DNA of 64,000 bases from Sipunculus nudus (GCA_026874595.1 CM049313.1:31738008-31802007), one strand, 5' to 3'. Shown: positions 49,821 through 61,117, numbered from the stretch's first letter. Notes: a model not told the origin generated them from the letters alone. Translations and numbers: made by a program.

Positions 49821-50394
49821 GCAGACAAGGGGAACATTAAAGTGAGAGTGAGAGTTGTATAGAGGAACATATCTGTAAGTAAGCTGTCAGTCAGTAAGAA
49901 ACAGTGTAGGAAAAGTCATCAATACACTTTCACTTTAAATCATTGCAAAAAGATTCTGCATCAGCTGCGTGAATGAAGCAGGATTGAAAAACACCAGCTT
50001 GGCTAGAATATACACAATATACTGAGCTGCTGCATGTAAAATCATGTTTATTAGTTGATTAAATATATAAAATTTTGAACTAACAGGGGGATATGCTGTT
50101 CCCTAACCTGTACACATTAGGGTATAAGACATGGCAGTTTTCAAATCACCTGTCAGTTGTCTGCTTCATAATTTATCATTACTAGAAAAGGAAGAAATCT
50201 ACACAGACATAACAACACTACCACTCACCATCCTATGTCTGATGCTTAAATATATGCTGATGTTACAGTTTGCACGATGCAGTCTGTTATTACATGAAGC
50301 CTGTAAACTGTTTGTTGTACATGTTTGTGCTTTCAGGGTTTAGAGATATGAAGTACAATCATATGAGAAATTCGGTATCTGTATTCATTCAATA

Positions 50395-50755
50395 AACTGG
50401 TAACTCACTTATACCATAACCTCAGCAGTATCTCACTTATAATAAAACCTCAGTAATATCTCACTTATACCATAACCTCAGCAGTCTCACTTATACCATA
50501 ACGTCAACAGTATTTCCTTATACCATAACCTCAGCAGTACCTCTCTTATACCATAACCTCAGCAGTATCTCACTTATACCAAAACCTCAGCAGTATCTCA
50601 CTTTTACAAAACCTCTGCTGTATCTCACTTTTTCCATAACCTCAGCAGTATCACACTTATGTCATGAACATCAGCAGCATCTCATTTTTCCATAAACTCA
50701 GCAGTATCTCAATTTTCCATAACCTCACCAGTATCTCACTTATACCATGAACCTT
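50395..50755. repeat. Minisatellite, 28 bp unit
   Basis: About thirteen copies of CTCACTTATACCATAACCTC followed by AGCAGTAT, with several internal deletions. Confidence 0.94.
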
Positions 50756-53330
50756 GGTATCATCACAACACAATACAACCTGTCACATGACAGACTTTAT
50801 AAAATATTAAATCTTTTAGAAAAATAATAATATTTCAAATTTGTTCAACATGTGGGATATTTCTGAAACATATTTCTGTATATAATTCACCCTATATAAT
50901 ACAGGTAAAAATACAATGCGAATTAACTTGTTACTAATCAACCTGCAAAGACACATAACATATATCACAAAGATTAAGTTGTCCTGGCAGTTTGCCAGTG
51001 ATGGTTATTTTCAATACAAGTTAAGGTACAATTTCAGTTAATTTCATTGGATCAGGTTTAGATTAGTAAATATTTTGTATTATGAATTTCATTTGAGTAG
51101 CTTGCCATTTAATTGATACATCAGGTTAATACAGATTACAAAAAATATAAATGTGTCTAGTCCTGTTACAAACTACATTTCCTGATGCTATATTGAACCT
51201 GTTTCAGTTTAGTTAAGTTTAATGAAAGATATGTTCAGTAGATAATGATCAGCAGAGGAGCATTTGGCATTAACAACAAACAAAGAACTGACGAAAAATA
51301 TACTGTATTTGTGTTTCTATAATGTTTCATGCATTTTGATGCGAGTCACTGCTTTTCTTGTACAAATGAACAGTTATGATTCCCTGTTTGTCAGATCTGT
51401 ACTTTTTGTGGGAGCCATCTTTGCCATATGGAAGAGTTCCTTAGGATGACTTCATGATGACATATGGTAAATAAAGCAGTAGTTAAGCTCCCAAATTAGC
51501 CCGCTATTTAACCAACTTGGCTGCTAAAGTACTTCCAACACTTTTTTGATGATGGCCTCTGCTGTGATGTTGATGGGACATAACATAAATACGAGGGGCA
51601 TGAAACACGTAGTACGGAGCAAACTTTCTTCTGGTGAGCTCTTAACAGGGCAGGGGAAGACAAGCACACCCAGTGATAAACATAAACTGATGTGACCAGT
51701 AGATGTGCTATGTCCCACAGAGTCAAACTGGTGAGCTATCAACCAGGCCTTGACATCCAAGGAAGCTGTATGCCATTGATACAAAATGGTAACATAGAGG
51801 CAGTTTATGGAGTTTGTTCATGCAGTAATCTGGGCTGTTACACACGTAAATCTGTCCAAGCCTGGCCCAGTGCCATGCTTTAAGGCTGCAGTTGCTGGTT
51901 TATTTCTATATCAAAGTTTGTGTGTGATGCACCATTGCCATTTCAGTTTGATATAAAAAAAAATGTTTGCCTAACATATAAGCGGAGTAACCATGGCATG
52001 ATGCACCTTTTACACCCAGCAGAGAAGACCAGAAATCACTTTTACAACTTGTTGATAGTTAGTAGTTGTTTGTACTCTACAGGTATTTTCAGGGGATAAT
52101 GCACCCTTGAGGTCCTGCTGGTTACTCACAATGCTTAACGACCCTCGGTAAACAGCGAGGGACAGGCAGCTACAAAAAAACATTCACTACCAGTTGTTGT
52201 AAATTACATGTGGTAACCATCTACTGTACAACACACAAAGCTCCACATGCCATGCAATATCTCTGAACCTCTTCAACATGTCATGCATCATATATCCCTG
52301 AGCCTCTTTCACACGGCTGGTTTCACCTGTCACACTACACCTTTCATATGTATTGCTCATATATTGCATAATCATTTTCATTCACAATTATTTGTATTTC
52401 TATTTAGACTCTTTTTACAAGTAATACATACTGTAGCTCAACATTTTTCATCCCCCCTCATAATCAAATGTTCTCTTGCATACATTCAACATTCCCACAA
52501 ATCAACTTGCATGCTCATTTATTTAAGTTATTTTCTATTCCATGTCATTTAAAAACTTGTTCTGGTAAAACCCCAAAGTTATTATGGGCAATATTGTATA
52601 TTTGACTGCTCTTGTAGTTTTTATAATTATGGTAAGTAATTGAAAGAGACCTGATTATATTTGATAGATTTTACAACTGTACAAGTTAATAAGACCAAAA
52701 ACTCAAAGGTTATTTTAAACATACATGAAAATAAAAATCATATCTTCTATGGCCTAAATTGGATTCAAGGAAATTGGTATCATAACAAAATATGCCGACT
52801 TATTGATGAACCATACATGAAATGAAATAGGGTAATCTCTTGCAGTAATTGATTTTGAGCAGGGCATGCGTCACCATAGAAACAATTTAATAATTATAAT
52901 GTATCATCTAGATTTTAAAAGTTTAATGTGATATTGTAAGGAATGTAGTTCAGTAGGATGGGGATGATCTTGTAATATATTTGATAAATTTTCATCAACC
53001 AGTGAGCGTTGTGTGGACTATGAGGATACATGAGGTTTGGATTGTTATAAACTTGACAAACATGCAGCTCATTTATTCTTTGTATTTTTCATTCACATCT
53101 CCTTGTTTTCTTCCCTCCATCCAAATAATTACATCACTCAGATGCCAGAGATAATATTAAATTGAAAAAGCACCTACCAGGATGGTACTGTAGGGAGCTG
53201 ATCATTGCCAGAACTAGTGTATATCCCTGAAAACCCATGTTTGTATTCCTCCCTAGTTTCTTCTGTACATCAGCTGACAATGACACATCCTGTTTAAGTT
53301 GCAGTCAGTCACATGTAAGATTGCTGGTGG
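50756..53330. other. Unique DNA
   Basis: No tandem repeats. A small hairpin (CCCTCG/CGAGGG) lies at about 52143-52162. 51480-51900 is less AT-rich, with overlapping short frames on both strands, none convincing. No RNA gene was recognised. Confidence 0.5.
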
Positions 53331-53367
53331 CAGCCTGCGTGCTTAACGAGGGTCAATCAGAAGGCAA

Positions 53368-53535
53368 CCAATAAGTATCAATTGGTGCAGACGGTGCAAG
53401 CTTTGGCTGCGATTGGCCAGTTGTGTGAATCAAACATTGGCCACGGGCTTAGGAGTCTCCCTATGTCTGTGTCAAGGGGCACAATGAATAATGAATCGCA
53501 CCTCTTTCCAATTCAATTACCTATTGATTCCCAAT
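53368..53535. promoter_or_regulatory. Cluster of six CCAAT boxes
   Basis: CCAAT or its complement ATTGG occurs at 53368, 53381 (inverted), 53412 (inverted), 53436 (inverted), 53508 and 53531. The first two form ACCAATAAGTATCAATTGGT, a 20 bp inverted repeat. The third is within GCGATTGGCCAG. By simple base counting, fewer than one such pentamer is expected in 170 bp. NF-Y sites are typically clustered and phased like this in promoters and enhancers. No TATA box or coding exon is visible directly next to it, so promoter status is unproven. Confidence 0.45.
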
Positions 53536-53714
53536 GACTTGAAATTTCATTAATGTTGCCATTGTATAGAGAGAAGCAGAGTGGTAATAATTCATAAGCA
53601 GTGATGATCAGCCTCTCACTCTGTTAGTCCTGCTGGACAATTGATCTGCAGTTAGCAGAAGGGATTGAGACCAGTCCGCTACAGGAGGTCCCACGGTGTG
53701 AGCCGACAGTAGCA

Positions 53715-53770
53715 GCTCCTTATGGAGCAGTTGAACAGTCCGCTTGTAGGGGGCCCTCTAATTCAGAGGG
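53715..53770. other. Two adjacent stable hairpins
   Basis: GCTCC-TTAT-GGAGC at 53715-53728 (extended by CA/AG flanks) and CCCTCT-AATTC-AGAGGG at 53754-53770. They lie just beyond the CCAAT cluster. Whether they are transcribed cannot be judged from sequence. Confidence 0.5.
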
Positions 53771-54361
53771 AAGTGGGCAGGGCTTGTACACTGACAGACA
53801 ACTAGATGGACTATTAGTTTGTCTGTCTTCTTATACTAAGACAATCCCCACTTCATGCCTGATTACCAGTATCAACATAGCATGTCAACTCTGTCTGTTT
53901 GTTCGTGTGTGTTTGTGTGTAGGTTATTTACTGCATGTGCACCACAGGGGGTAACATTTTAGAGGATAATTCCCAGTTTGAATCAGCTTGGTTATCACAA
54001 TGATTTGAGCTAATATAGCCGTGGAGATAGAATAAGATCTAATTCTGTATCCTTGATATAATACAATGTTTATACAGTTATTCTGTAAATATTATTAAAT
54101 AGAGAACAGATGGGTAATTTCAGTGAAAATAAGTTTCCATCATGAAGCCATTTTAATTTCTTTATTAACCTTAAGAGCACTATATTGTTACATGTCACTG
54201 TATTTGTAAGACCACTGTGTTATTTCATTAATGTATTAATATAAAGTTGCACGGGCATATGGTTATTTCCTATGATGGAGTTCTCGATACAAAGTGTCAA
54301 TATCATTGCACAGATGTTTCCATTTCTTCATTGCATGATTAGTGCAGCGACATAGCAATAT
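53771..54361. other. Unique DNA
   Basis: Contains a short GT-rich patch near 53900 and AT-rich sequence; no feature recognised. Confidence 0.5.
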
Positions 54362-55233
54362 ATATGTCGAGGGAAGAATTAGAATCAGGGAAGATCCGGA
54401 ATCCTCCCGGGAAAAATCAGAAATCTGATTTTTCCCGGGAATAATGGGATCCCAGGGGAAAATGAGAATCATTGAATAATATGATTTGATTGTCATTTTT
54501 CCTGGGAAGAATGAGAATTCTGATTTTTCCCGGGAAAATCAAGAATTCTTATTTTTCCCAGCCAGCTACAATTTGTTAAATGATATCCTTTTAATAGTTA
54601 AGGTGGGTTAAGTTTGCATATTTTTCTACGGTGTTATAACCAATTTTTATGTTATTAACTGACCATTGCTAAAAGAACAGTAACATTTTTTGTCATGAAG
54701 AAAAAGAAGAAAACACATTTCTGTTTAAATCAGTTTTATTCACACATGATAGTACTAAACCCATTACATACATGTAAGTTGAAAACAACCACACCTGATA
54801 TTTACGTATTAGTTCTTAGCACACAGGATTCAGTTATAAAGATTTCTAGATGTGAATATTTTTAATCTACAATTCAGTGAAAATAAACATCTATGTTAGA
54901 TTGACTAAGTATGAAAAAAATTAAAAGAGTTAAGTTGGCATCAATAATTCCCATTCTTCCCGGGAAGAATGAGAATTCTCATTTTTCCCAGGTTTGAATT
55001 TCAAAACTGAATTCCACTCCCTCCCGGGAAAAATGAGAATTCTCAATTTTCCCGGGAGAGACTGGAATTCTCATTTGTCCCAGGAAGAATGAGAATTCTC
55101 ATTCTTCCCGGGAAGAATGGGAATCCCTTCATACCACCTCTGAATTCTCATTTTTCCCGGAAAAAATCAGAATTCTAATTTTTCCCAGTAGGATTCCGGA
55201 TCTTCCTAGATTCTCATTCTTCCCTCGACATAT
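54362..55233. mobile_element. TIR element built from ~31-34 bp palindromes
   Basis: An 872 bp element. The 43 bp ends (54362-54404 and 55191-55233) are inverted copies with 40 matching positions, starting ATATGTCGAGGGAAGAAT and ending GGAAGATCCGGAATCC. Inside both ends are strings of near-perfect palindromes made of GGGAAAAATGAGAATTCTCA and its mirror half: for example 54406-54439 (CCCGGGAAAAATCAGA on one arm and its complement on the other) and 55023-55056. A unique AT-rich middle (about 54565-54945) separates the two palindromic arms. The element is inserted in TA-rich DNA with (TA)n directly outside its right end, consistent with TA targeting. No transposase. Confidence 0.85.
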
Positions 55234-55234
55234 G

Positions 55235-55290
55235 TATATATATATATATATATATCAGTAAAAAAGTATATATATATATATATATATATA
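55235..55290. repeat. TA microsatellites
   Basis: (TA)n at 55235-55255 and 55267-55290, separated by CAGTAAAAAAG. They directly abut the palindrome-rich element. Confidence 0.95.
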
Positions 55291-56229
55291 ATACTCAATA
55301 AAAGTGTATACACATATACACACATGAGAGGCAGCTTGTGAAGAAAAATTCATAAAACGATAGTAAGAAGACACATGTTGTTATGAAGTATGATTTAATC
55401 CATTAAGATGATATTGATGATGCAGATAAATCATGTTTTATTCGGGATCAAAGTTAAAACCAGATTATTTTTCACATTTTGAATTTTATTGGTGAAAACA
55501 TGATATTCACACCCCATCTTTCTTTTTGTGTGGTACATTTTATCGTCTCAGTAATATGGTAATGAAATTCATCATGTATAAATTCATAAATAAATATTAG
55601 ATTGTCTAAAAATGTAGATCTTTATGATCAAAACCGAAACCTTAAATTATCATCCACAGAAAATTGTATATACATATAAAAGAATGTTTTATTATGAAAA
55701 ATGTGTCAGTATTTCATAGCAAATTTATTTCATCTATATTTCTATGAAAGAAATCTGATATTAAATGTACCTTGATAACTGTATTGGCAAATGTGGGACA
55801 CTTATTCTAATTCTTGAACGTAAAATAAAAAATTACTTTTAAATTTTGTGACTAATGTACACATGCTATAGCCAAGACAACATTTCAAAATATAAACTAG
55901 AAAATGGACAGTCAGTTAGGAAAAAAGAATTTAAGTAAATATTATGATTGTCTTTATACACTGGATAGCTGTTTTTGATGACATGCACATGCTGAATATA
56001 TTGTTTCAGAGAATTTTATCTGTTAATGAGAGCATTGTTATGTTATCTAATTGTGAAAGAACTGGATTGTTTCTGGATATAGACTAAATGTGTAACTCCC
56101 AGACGTTTCCAATATCAAAGTTTTTACATGTAGAAATTACAGGAGAAATGTTAAGAAGATCACCGTATAGTACTCAAGCCATGCAGTGGTGGGTTGCTTG
56201 ATTATTCTGGTGAAATGGCTTCATGGTTT
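55291..56229. other. AT-rich DNA, possibly the 5' part of an LTR
   Basis: Nothing recognisable by itself. The long terminal repeat whose end is at 56647 must start somewhere here. TGTGACTAATGTACA at about 55847 is one possible TG start, but I see no second copy to confirm it. Confidence 0.35.
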
Positions 56230-56647
56230 GGTTTTGTATAAATAAGATAATGCACGGCTGTATGTCAAAAAGTGGATTTTAATAGAGTATATCAGAAGTG
56301 TCATTTGCACGAGTAGCTTCAGATTGGTTGTGTTATTTGACGCGTGACTTAAAAAGTGTTTCTGTGGATGGTTATATATTAATGGAAACATCGGAGTCAA
56401 GAGCTAGAATTTTATTCTTCTATTCCAAAACTGTATATTGGATGTATCATCTATAGCAGCATGTTGAACTGTGAATTGGCAATGGTGAACAAAATGTGTT
56501 GGTGCTTGGTATGTACCAAGCGTTTTTACATTGTATAAGGATTAAACTTTGTTTACATTACTCCTCGATTGCTTATTTTATTTGAAACTTAGTGAAAAGA
56601 AGCCGGAATAAATGTCAGAATATTATATGTGAGAATATTGTATCACA
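56230..56647 (+). mobile_element. LTR of an LTR retrotransposon (3' part)
   Basis: Order of signals expected for an LTR: TATA box TATAAATAAG at 56237-56246, polyadenylation signal AATAAA at 56607-56612, terminal ...TATCACA ending at 56647, then six bases and a primer binding site. The left limit is not determined. No matching 3' LTR is present in the window, so the element is truncated or continues in rearranged form. Family (Ty3/gypsy-like or other) cannot be assigned because no reverse transcriptase is present. Confidence 0.6.
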
Positions 56648-56653
56648 AATAAT

Positions 56654-56671
56654 TGGGGACTCGTCCGGGAT
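56654..56671 (+). other. tRNA-Pro-type primer binding site
   Basis: TGGGGACTCGTCCGGGAT differs at one of 18 positions from the well-known tRNA-Pro primer binding site of murine gammaretroviruses. This is where reverse transcription would be primed by the 3' end of a host tRNA. Position immediately downstream of the LTR end supports the call. Confidence 0.75.
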
Positions 56672-56940
56672 CAAAGTTATATCATAAATGACTTGTATAC
56701 ACACAAAATGTATGGGTTATTTCATAGAGAGCCCAAGAATATTACTTGCCGAATTAATTTATAGAGTGTAGTGTAACATTATGGCTATAACGACGCAACA
56801 GTGGACAAAGATTGGTCAGGATATATGATCTGAAGGTTCGGCACTGCAAGAATTACATTTGTAAGATAGCAGCGAGCCGCAAATAGAGATGACCGTTTAA
56901 TTGAAACGAAAGAGAAAGTAAAGCGTCAACAGAAGCAGGC

Positions 56941-56975
<35 letters not shown>

Positions 56976-57000
56976 CAGAGCCTGAAAGCCTTGTATTCAT
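56672..57000 (+). pseudogene. Decayed retrotransposon leader and gag-like start
   Basis: Downstream of the primer binding site an ATG at 56781 opens only 15 codons before a stop. Further on, interrupted frames rich in Arg, Glu, Lys and Gln surround an AG/GAGACA microsatellite (56941-56980). Charged, coiled-coil-like N-termini are common in gag proteins of invertebrate LTR elements, but no capsid or zinc-knuckle sequence follows. The stretch is best read as a broken 5' fragment. Confidence 0.35.
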
Positions 57001-57130
57001 CGTTTGTTCCGTATTCGTGTTTGTACTCGTGTTCCTCCAGTTCTCCTGTATGTGTATGCGTAACTAAGCGCCCCATCGGGGAGCTTATTGTTTTACCGAG
57101 TGGGCGTCCGTGTCCGCGTCCGCGACTTTT
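57001..57130. other. CpG-rich patch with hairpin
   Basis: Unusually CpG-rich for this window (TGTCCGCGTCCGCGAC near 57110) and containing CGCCCCATCGGGG, able to fold. It could be the remainder of the retroelement leader or a separate fragment. Confidence 0.4.
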
Positions 57131-57224
57131 AAATGTTAATATATCCTAAATGCTGGCAGCTATAAATATTATATCATAACTCTGTATTATTGTAAAAAAA
57201 TGTTTCCTGGTGCTGTGACCTTGA

Positions 57225-58270
57225 CTTATGCTCTTAAGGTCAGTAGACTGTGGGCACCGTTTGGTCATTAGCACAATAGCACCAAGGGTTTGAATTTGAT
57301 TTTGCTCAAATTTAGTGGAAGGCATCGACTAATGACTTTCTTGAACAATTTAAATTTTAATTGACCTTAACCCATATGCGCAATTAATTACCAATGACTA
57401 AATATGATCAAAAAGCGGTTTAAGGTGTATCTTGGGCATACTTGCATAGCAATATTGCATGATACTAATTCTACATTGATTTATAAAATTAGGTCACTCT
57501 GACGTAATTTTGCCATAGTACTAGGTCAGACAGCATGATTACTTTTTTAGTATATAAATGCTATTGACTCCTCTATAATTCATCAGAACTGGACCAAACC
57601 ATGCATTATTCACTAGTTCCTGTAATAGTACTTATTTTGATCATGACCTTGACACATCAAATAAAGTGGTAGGCATCGACTAATGATTCTCTCTCCAACT
57701 GATTTACCTTTGGTTGACCTTGACCCATATTTGCGCAATGTCTAGCACTTAATAATTTTCACCAATGATTTAATATCACCAAAAAGTGGTTTAAGGTGTA
57801 TCTTAGGCATACTGTCACATATTCTCGTACATCAGTGTTGCATTATACTTATTCTACATGGATTTCTGAAATTTGGTCACTCTTACGTTATTTAGCAAAA
57901 AGAAAAAAAATTGTCAGGCATTGTTCTTATATACATGCTGTTGGATCCTCTATTATTCATCAGAATTTGACCAAACGATGCATCATTCATCAGTTCGAGA
58001 AATAGTAACCATTTTGGTTATGAACTTGACACATGCTCTCAAGGTCAAGTTACAGTAGACTTTGGACATCATTTTTTTCTTAGCGCAATAGCCCGAAGGG
58101 CTTTGATTGGATTTTGTTCTAATTTAGCGGAAGGCATTGACTAATTAATCTTTCAACCTGATCAACTTTTGGTTGACGTTGACCCATATTTGTGCATTTT
58201 ACTAGCACTTTTGCATTATCAACAATGATAAAATATAATCAAAAAGTGGTTTTAGGCGTATCTTGATATG
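57225..58270 (+). repeat. Interspersed repeat with three long internal units
   Basis: Three tandem copies, marked by GGCAT(C/T)GACTAAT at 57321, 57672 and 58133 (spacings 351 and 461 bp). Each unit continues with GGTTGACCTTGACCCATAT, an ACCAATGA-like word, AAAAAG(C/T)GGTTTAAGGTGTA and TCTT(G/A)GGCATAC. The middle copy lacks a ~110 bp segment with AGCACAATAGC and AAGGGTTTGA that the outer copies keep. Copies are old (many substitutions). Confidence 0.85.
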
Positions 58271-59265
58271 ATTTCCTGAAATTATGAGATTATGGGGCAC
58301 TTCATGTATTTGAATGCAAATACAGCTTTATCCAGTTGAATTTATTTCTCATGTATTCACTTCATGCATGGCTGTGAGTTATAATTTTTTTTAAATTTGG
58401 GCCTTTGCGTGCACGAGTTAACATAAGCATGTGAACATGTTTGACTGAACACGTTTTAAGTGTAACTGATGATTTCAAGTGCCCCTTAGTTAAGTAAAAA
58501 CCGAAATTCTTCATGTGATAGTTATGACTGAACACTAACTGTTCGAATGGAACTGAAAAGTCCATGAGGGCTTACAACCCCACCTGAGGCCTCTCTACAC
58601 AGGACTTTCATCTGGTTTAAGCAGGGCACATATAGATTATGTTCCCTTTTTCTCCTTTTCTTGTTCTCGAGTTGGTACCTCTTGCTTCTAAGCCCCAGCC
58701 TGATGTTCTTGATCTCTTATTTTGAGTCTTTGTACTCAACTCGAGTTTTCCCCCCTAATTTCGCTTCTCCGGGATCTGCACTGCCTGCTGACAGACACTC
58801 TGGGCCTGTGCCTAAGCAAACTTCTGCAATGCGTCCCATTTATGACCCAGGTCCTTGTCGAATTTTGTCCTCTTTTAGGATCGTTAGCAGTGAAATACCT
58901 AAAATCATGGCTGAAACCATAGACCCAGCTGTGTCTCTTTGCTTCATATACAGACAGAGACTGGTTCGCAGCATCTGGCGGACGGTCAACTTGTCAGTAC
59001 ATAAACCTAAGTTATCAAATTAATGCATGTAATGCCAATTGTTTTATTCATACCCAAGAAATTTTTTCACCAATTCATATAGGACACGGGTGTGACCTTT
59101 GCTTTATTTCTGACTGAACAGGTATTCTGATGAATCACAGTGGTAAAATCAGGTTAGCCCAACAGGACCTCACCTTGCCTTGGCCCTCTTTCTCTCCAAC
59201 ATTCCGTCCTTGCACTCTGTCATCTTTGTTCAAAACTGAGCCATCGTAATATTCATAATATTTCT
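58271..59265. other. Unique DNA
   Basis: Contains a 120-codon plus-strand frame at 58661-59023 with a hydrophobic start, but no recognised domain, splice sites or supporting context; I do not call it. Confidence 0.45.
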
Positions 59266-60480
59266 TGTTTTAAGCGAACCTGTGAGCTTATGCGATGGCG
59301 CGGCGTCGTCCGTCCGCCGTCCAAGGTTGGCTGTCCGCCGCCCATGGCTGTAAGCCAGAAACCGTTGGCACTAGCAGCTCCAAATTACATGTAAGAATTA
59401 GCCACATGTGAAACTTGGTGTCCTAGAGCTTATTATTGGGTATCTGCATTAATTTAGATTTTTTTATAGAGAAAAAGCTTAAAAACCTTTAAAAAATCGT
59501 CTTCTCTGAAACTGCCCAGCCAAATGTCCAATATTTCACAGAAATGTTCCCAGGAACAATCTCTCCCAAGTTTGTTCGAATGGTTCCAGTGCGGTGATTT
59601 TTGACCGTGTTACAGGAAGTTGAACTTAGTCATTTGCATGCTAAAATTACAATCTCAGAAACGGCTGGAGCTATCATCATCAAATTTTATGTTAATGTTG
59701 GTCACTTGAGTCATATCTGAAATTAAGGTATTGGTGGCGCCACCAGCATTGGTCTTTTTGTACGGGGTTCAACGGTGCCCGAAGCATACAGAGGGCTACA
59801 AAAAAACTTCTTCTCTGAAAGCATAAAGCCAAATTGTTTAATATTGCACAGAAATGCTCCTAGGAGAGTGCTTTCTTAAGTGTGTTCAAATGGTCTCTGT
59901 TCAATGACTTTTGGTGGATTTATGGGAAGCTGAATATAGTCAAATGTTATAGCAGCCCATTTCTGCTCAGTGGCTAAAACATCTTCTCAAAAACCACTGG
60001 GTCAAATTCTTTAATCTCACACATGTATGATCCTTAGATGTTGATAATTCAAATTTGTTCAAATGGTTTTCAGTGATTTTCTTAACTTTTGTACAGGAAA
60101 AGTTAAAAAAAAAGATATAAAATCTTTCGCAAACTGTTCGGTGATTTTTGGTCGAGTTACAGGAGGTTTACCTTAGTCATCTGTGCAAGAAAGCATACTA
60201 AACTTAAAATCTCAGAAACAGCTGGAGCTGTCATCACCAATGTTTGTCACGAGTCATATCTGAAATTGAGGTGTTGGTGGCGCCACCTACATTGATCTGT
60301 TTTTTACAAGCAAAAATGTAAGTTAAGACTCTTCTAGCTTATATACTGTTTTTTTTAAGAAACTGTTAAGCTGATAGGTTTAATTTTTCACAAGAATTGT
60401 TCTATGGTATTGTTCTGTCAGTTTTATAAGAATATATTGGGTAAATACAGCTTTAAAAAAGGCTTTCAGTGTTTGAAAAC
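59266..60480 (+). repeat. Interspersed repeat with GGTGGCGCCACC sites
   Basis: The head reads AAGCGAACCTGTGAGCTTAT followed by GCGATGGCGCGGCGTCGTCC and GTCCGCCGTCC, a head type common in mollusc genomes. Two body units are 543 bp apart: TCATATCTGAAATT at 59711 and 60254, each followed by GGTGGCGCCACC (59733-59744 and 60276-60287) and preceded by CTCAGAAAC(G/A)GCTGGAGCT. Other shared words are CTTCTCTGAAA, CACAGAAATG(T/C)TCC and GTGTTCAAATGGT. The end is diffuse. Confidence 0.78.
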
Positions 60481-61065
60481 ATATCTAAACACACCGTCTA
60501 GACGTCTAGAACCTGCCAACTGTGTCAGATTTTACAATAGTTCAAGTTACGCTCTGTATCCATAAATAACTTTGGCAGACTGCCAACTATTTTAGATTTG
60601 CCAACAGGTCACGTTTCAGTTCGTAAGAGCCAATGGTAAGTTTCAGTCTGAAAGAGCCTTGACCTGGGGGAAAGCTGAGCCTCCATTGTCAGGATTTAGA
60701 GTAGGTGTGACTCATTACCAAGGCTAAAATAGGAACTTGTTCTTAGATTTTATAGGGAAAAAGCTAAAAAAATTTTTTTTAAATGTCCTCCGAAACCATG
60801 CTGCCAAAGTCTCCGTTCATCTGTCCCAATATCCCTCCCTGGCAAAAAGAACATATCGGAAATATCCTAACTGATACATCCTAGTTTTAAAATGTCCTAG
60901 TCCGAAACGTGCATGTCCGAAACGTCCATTTGGCTGAAATCATAATGACTAAGGTAGAAATGCAGGACATGATACGATCGGTATTGAATTTAAAAAAAAA
61001 ATCACTCCCAAACTTTGCACAGGTTCGCATTAGGCCTTTAGGCCTTGTTCTTAATCTTTTTGAGG

Positions 61066-61068
<3 letters not shown>
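60481..61068. other. Mostly unique DNA
   Basis: A paired word, GTCCGAAACGTGCATGTCCG (60899-60918), recurs in part immediately downstream. Nothing else recognised. Confidence 0.45.

Positions 61069-61113
<45 letters not shown>
61069..61113. repeat. CT microsatellite
   Basis: About 45 bp of (CT)n. Confidence 0.97.

Positions 61114-61117
<4 letters not shown>

Noticed and set aside
55443-56679. CGGGATCAAAGTTA present at both 55443 and after the primer binding site at 56666
   Set aside because: I considered a second, decayed primer site, but 14-mer identities are expected by chance in a window this size and the flanks do not align.
58661-59023. 120-codon frame with a hydrophobic N-terminus
   Set aside because: Composition follows pyrimidine-rich DNA; no recognisable domain, splice signals or neighbouring exons.
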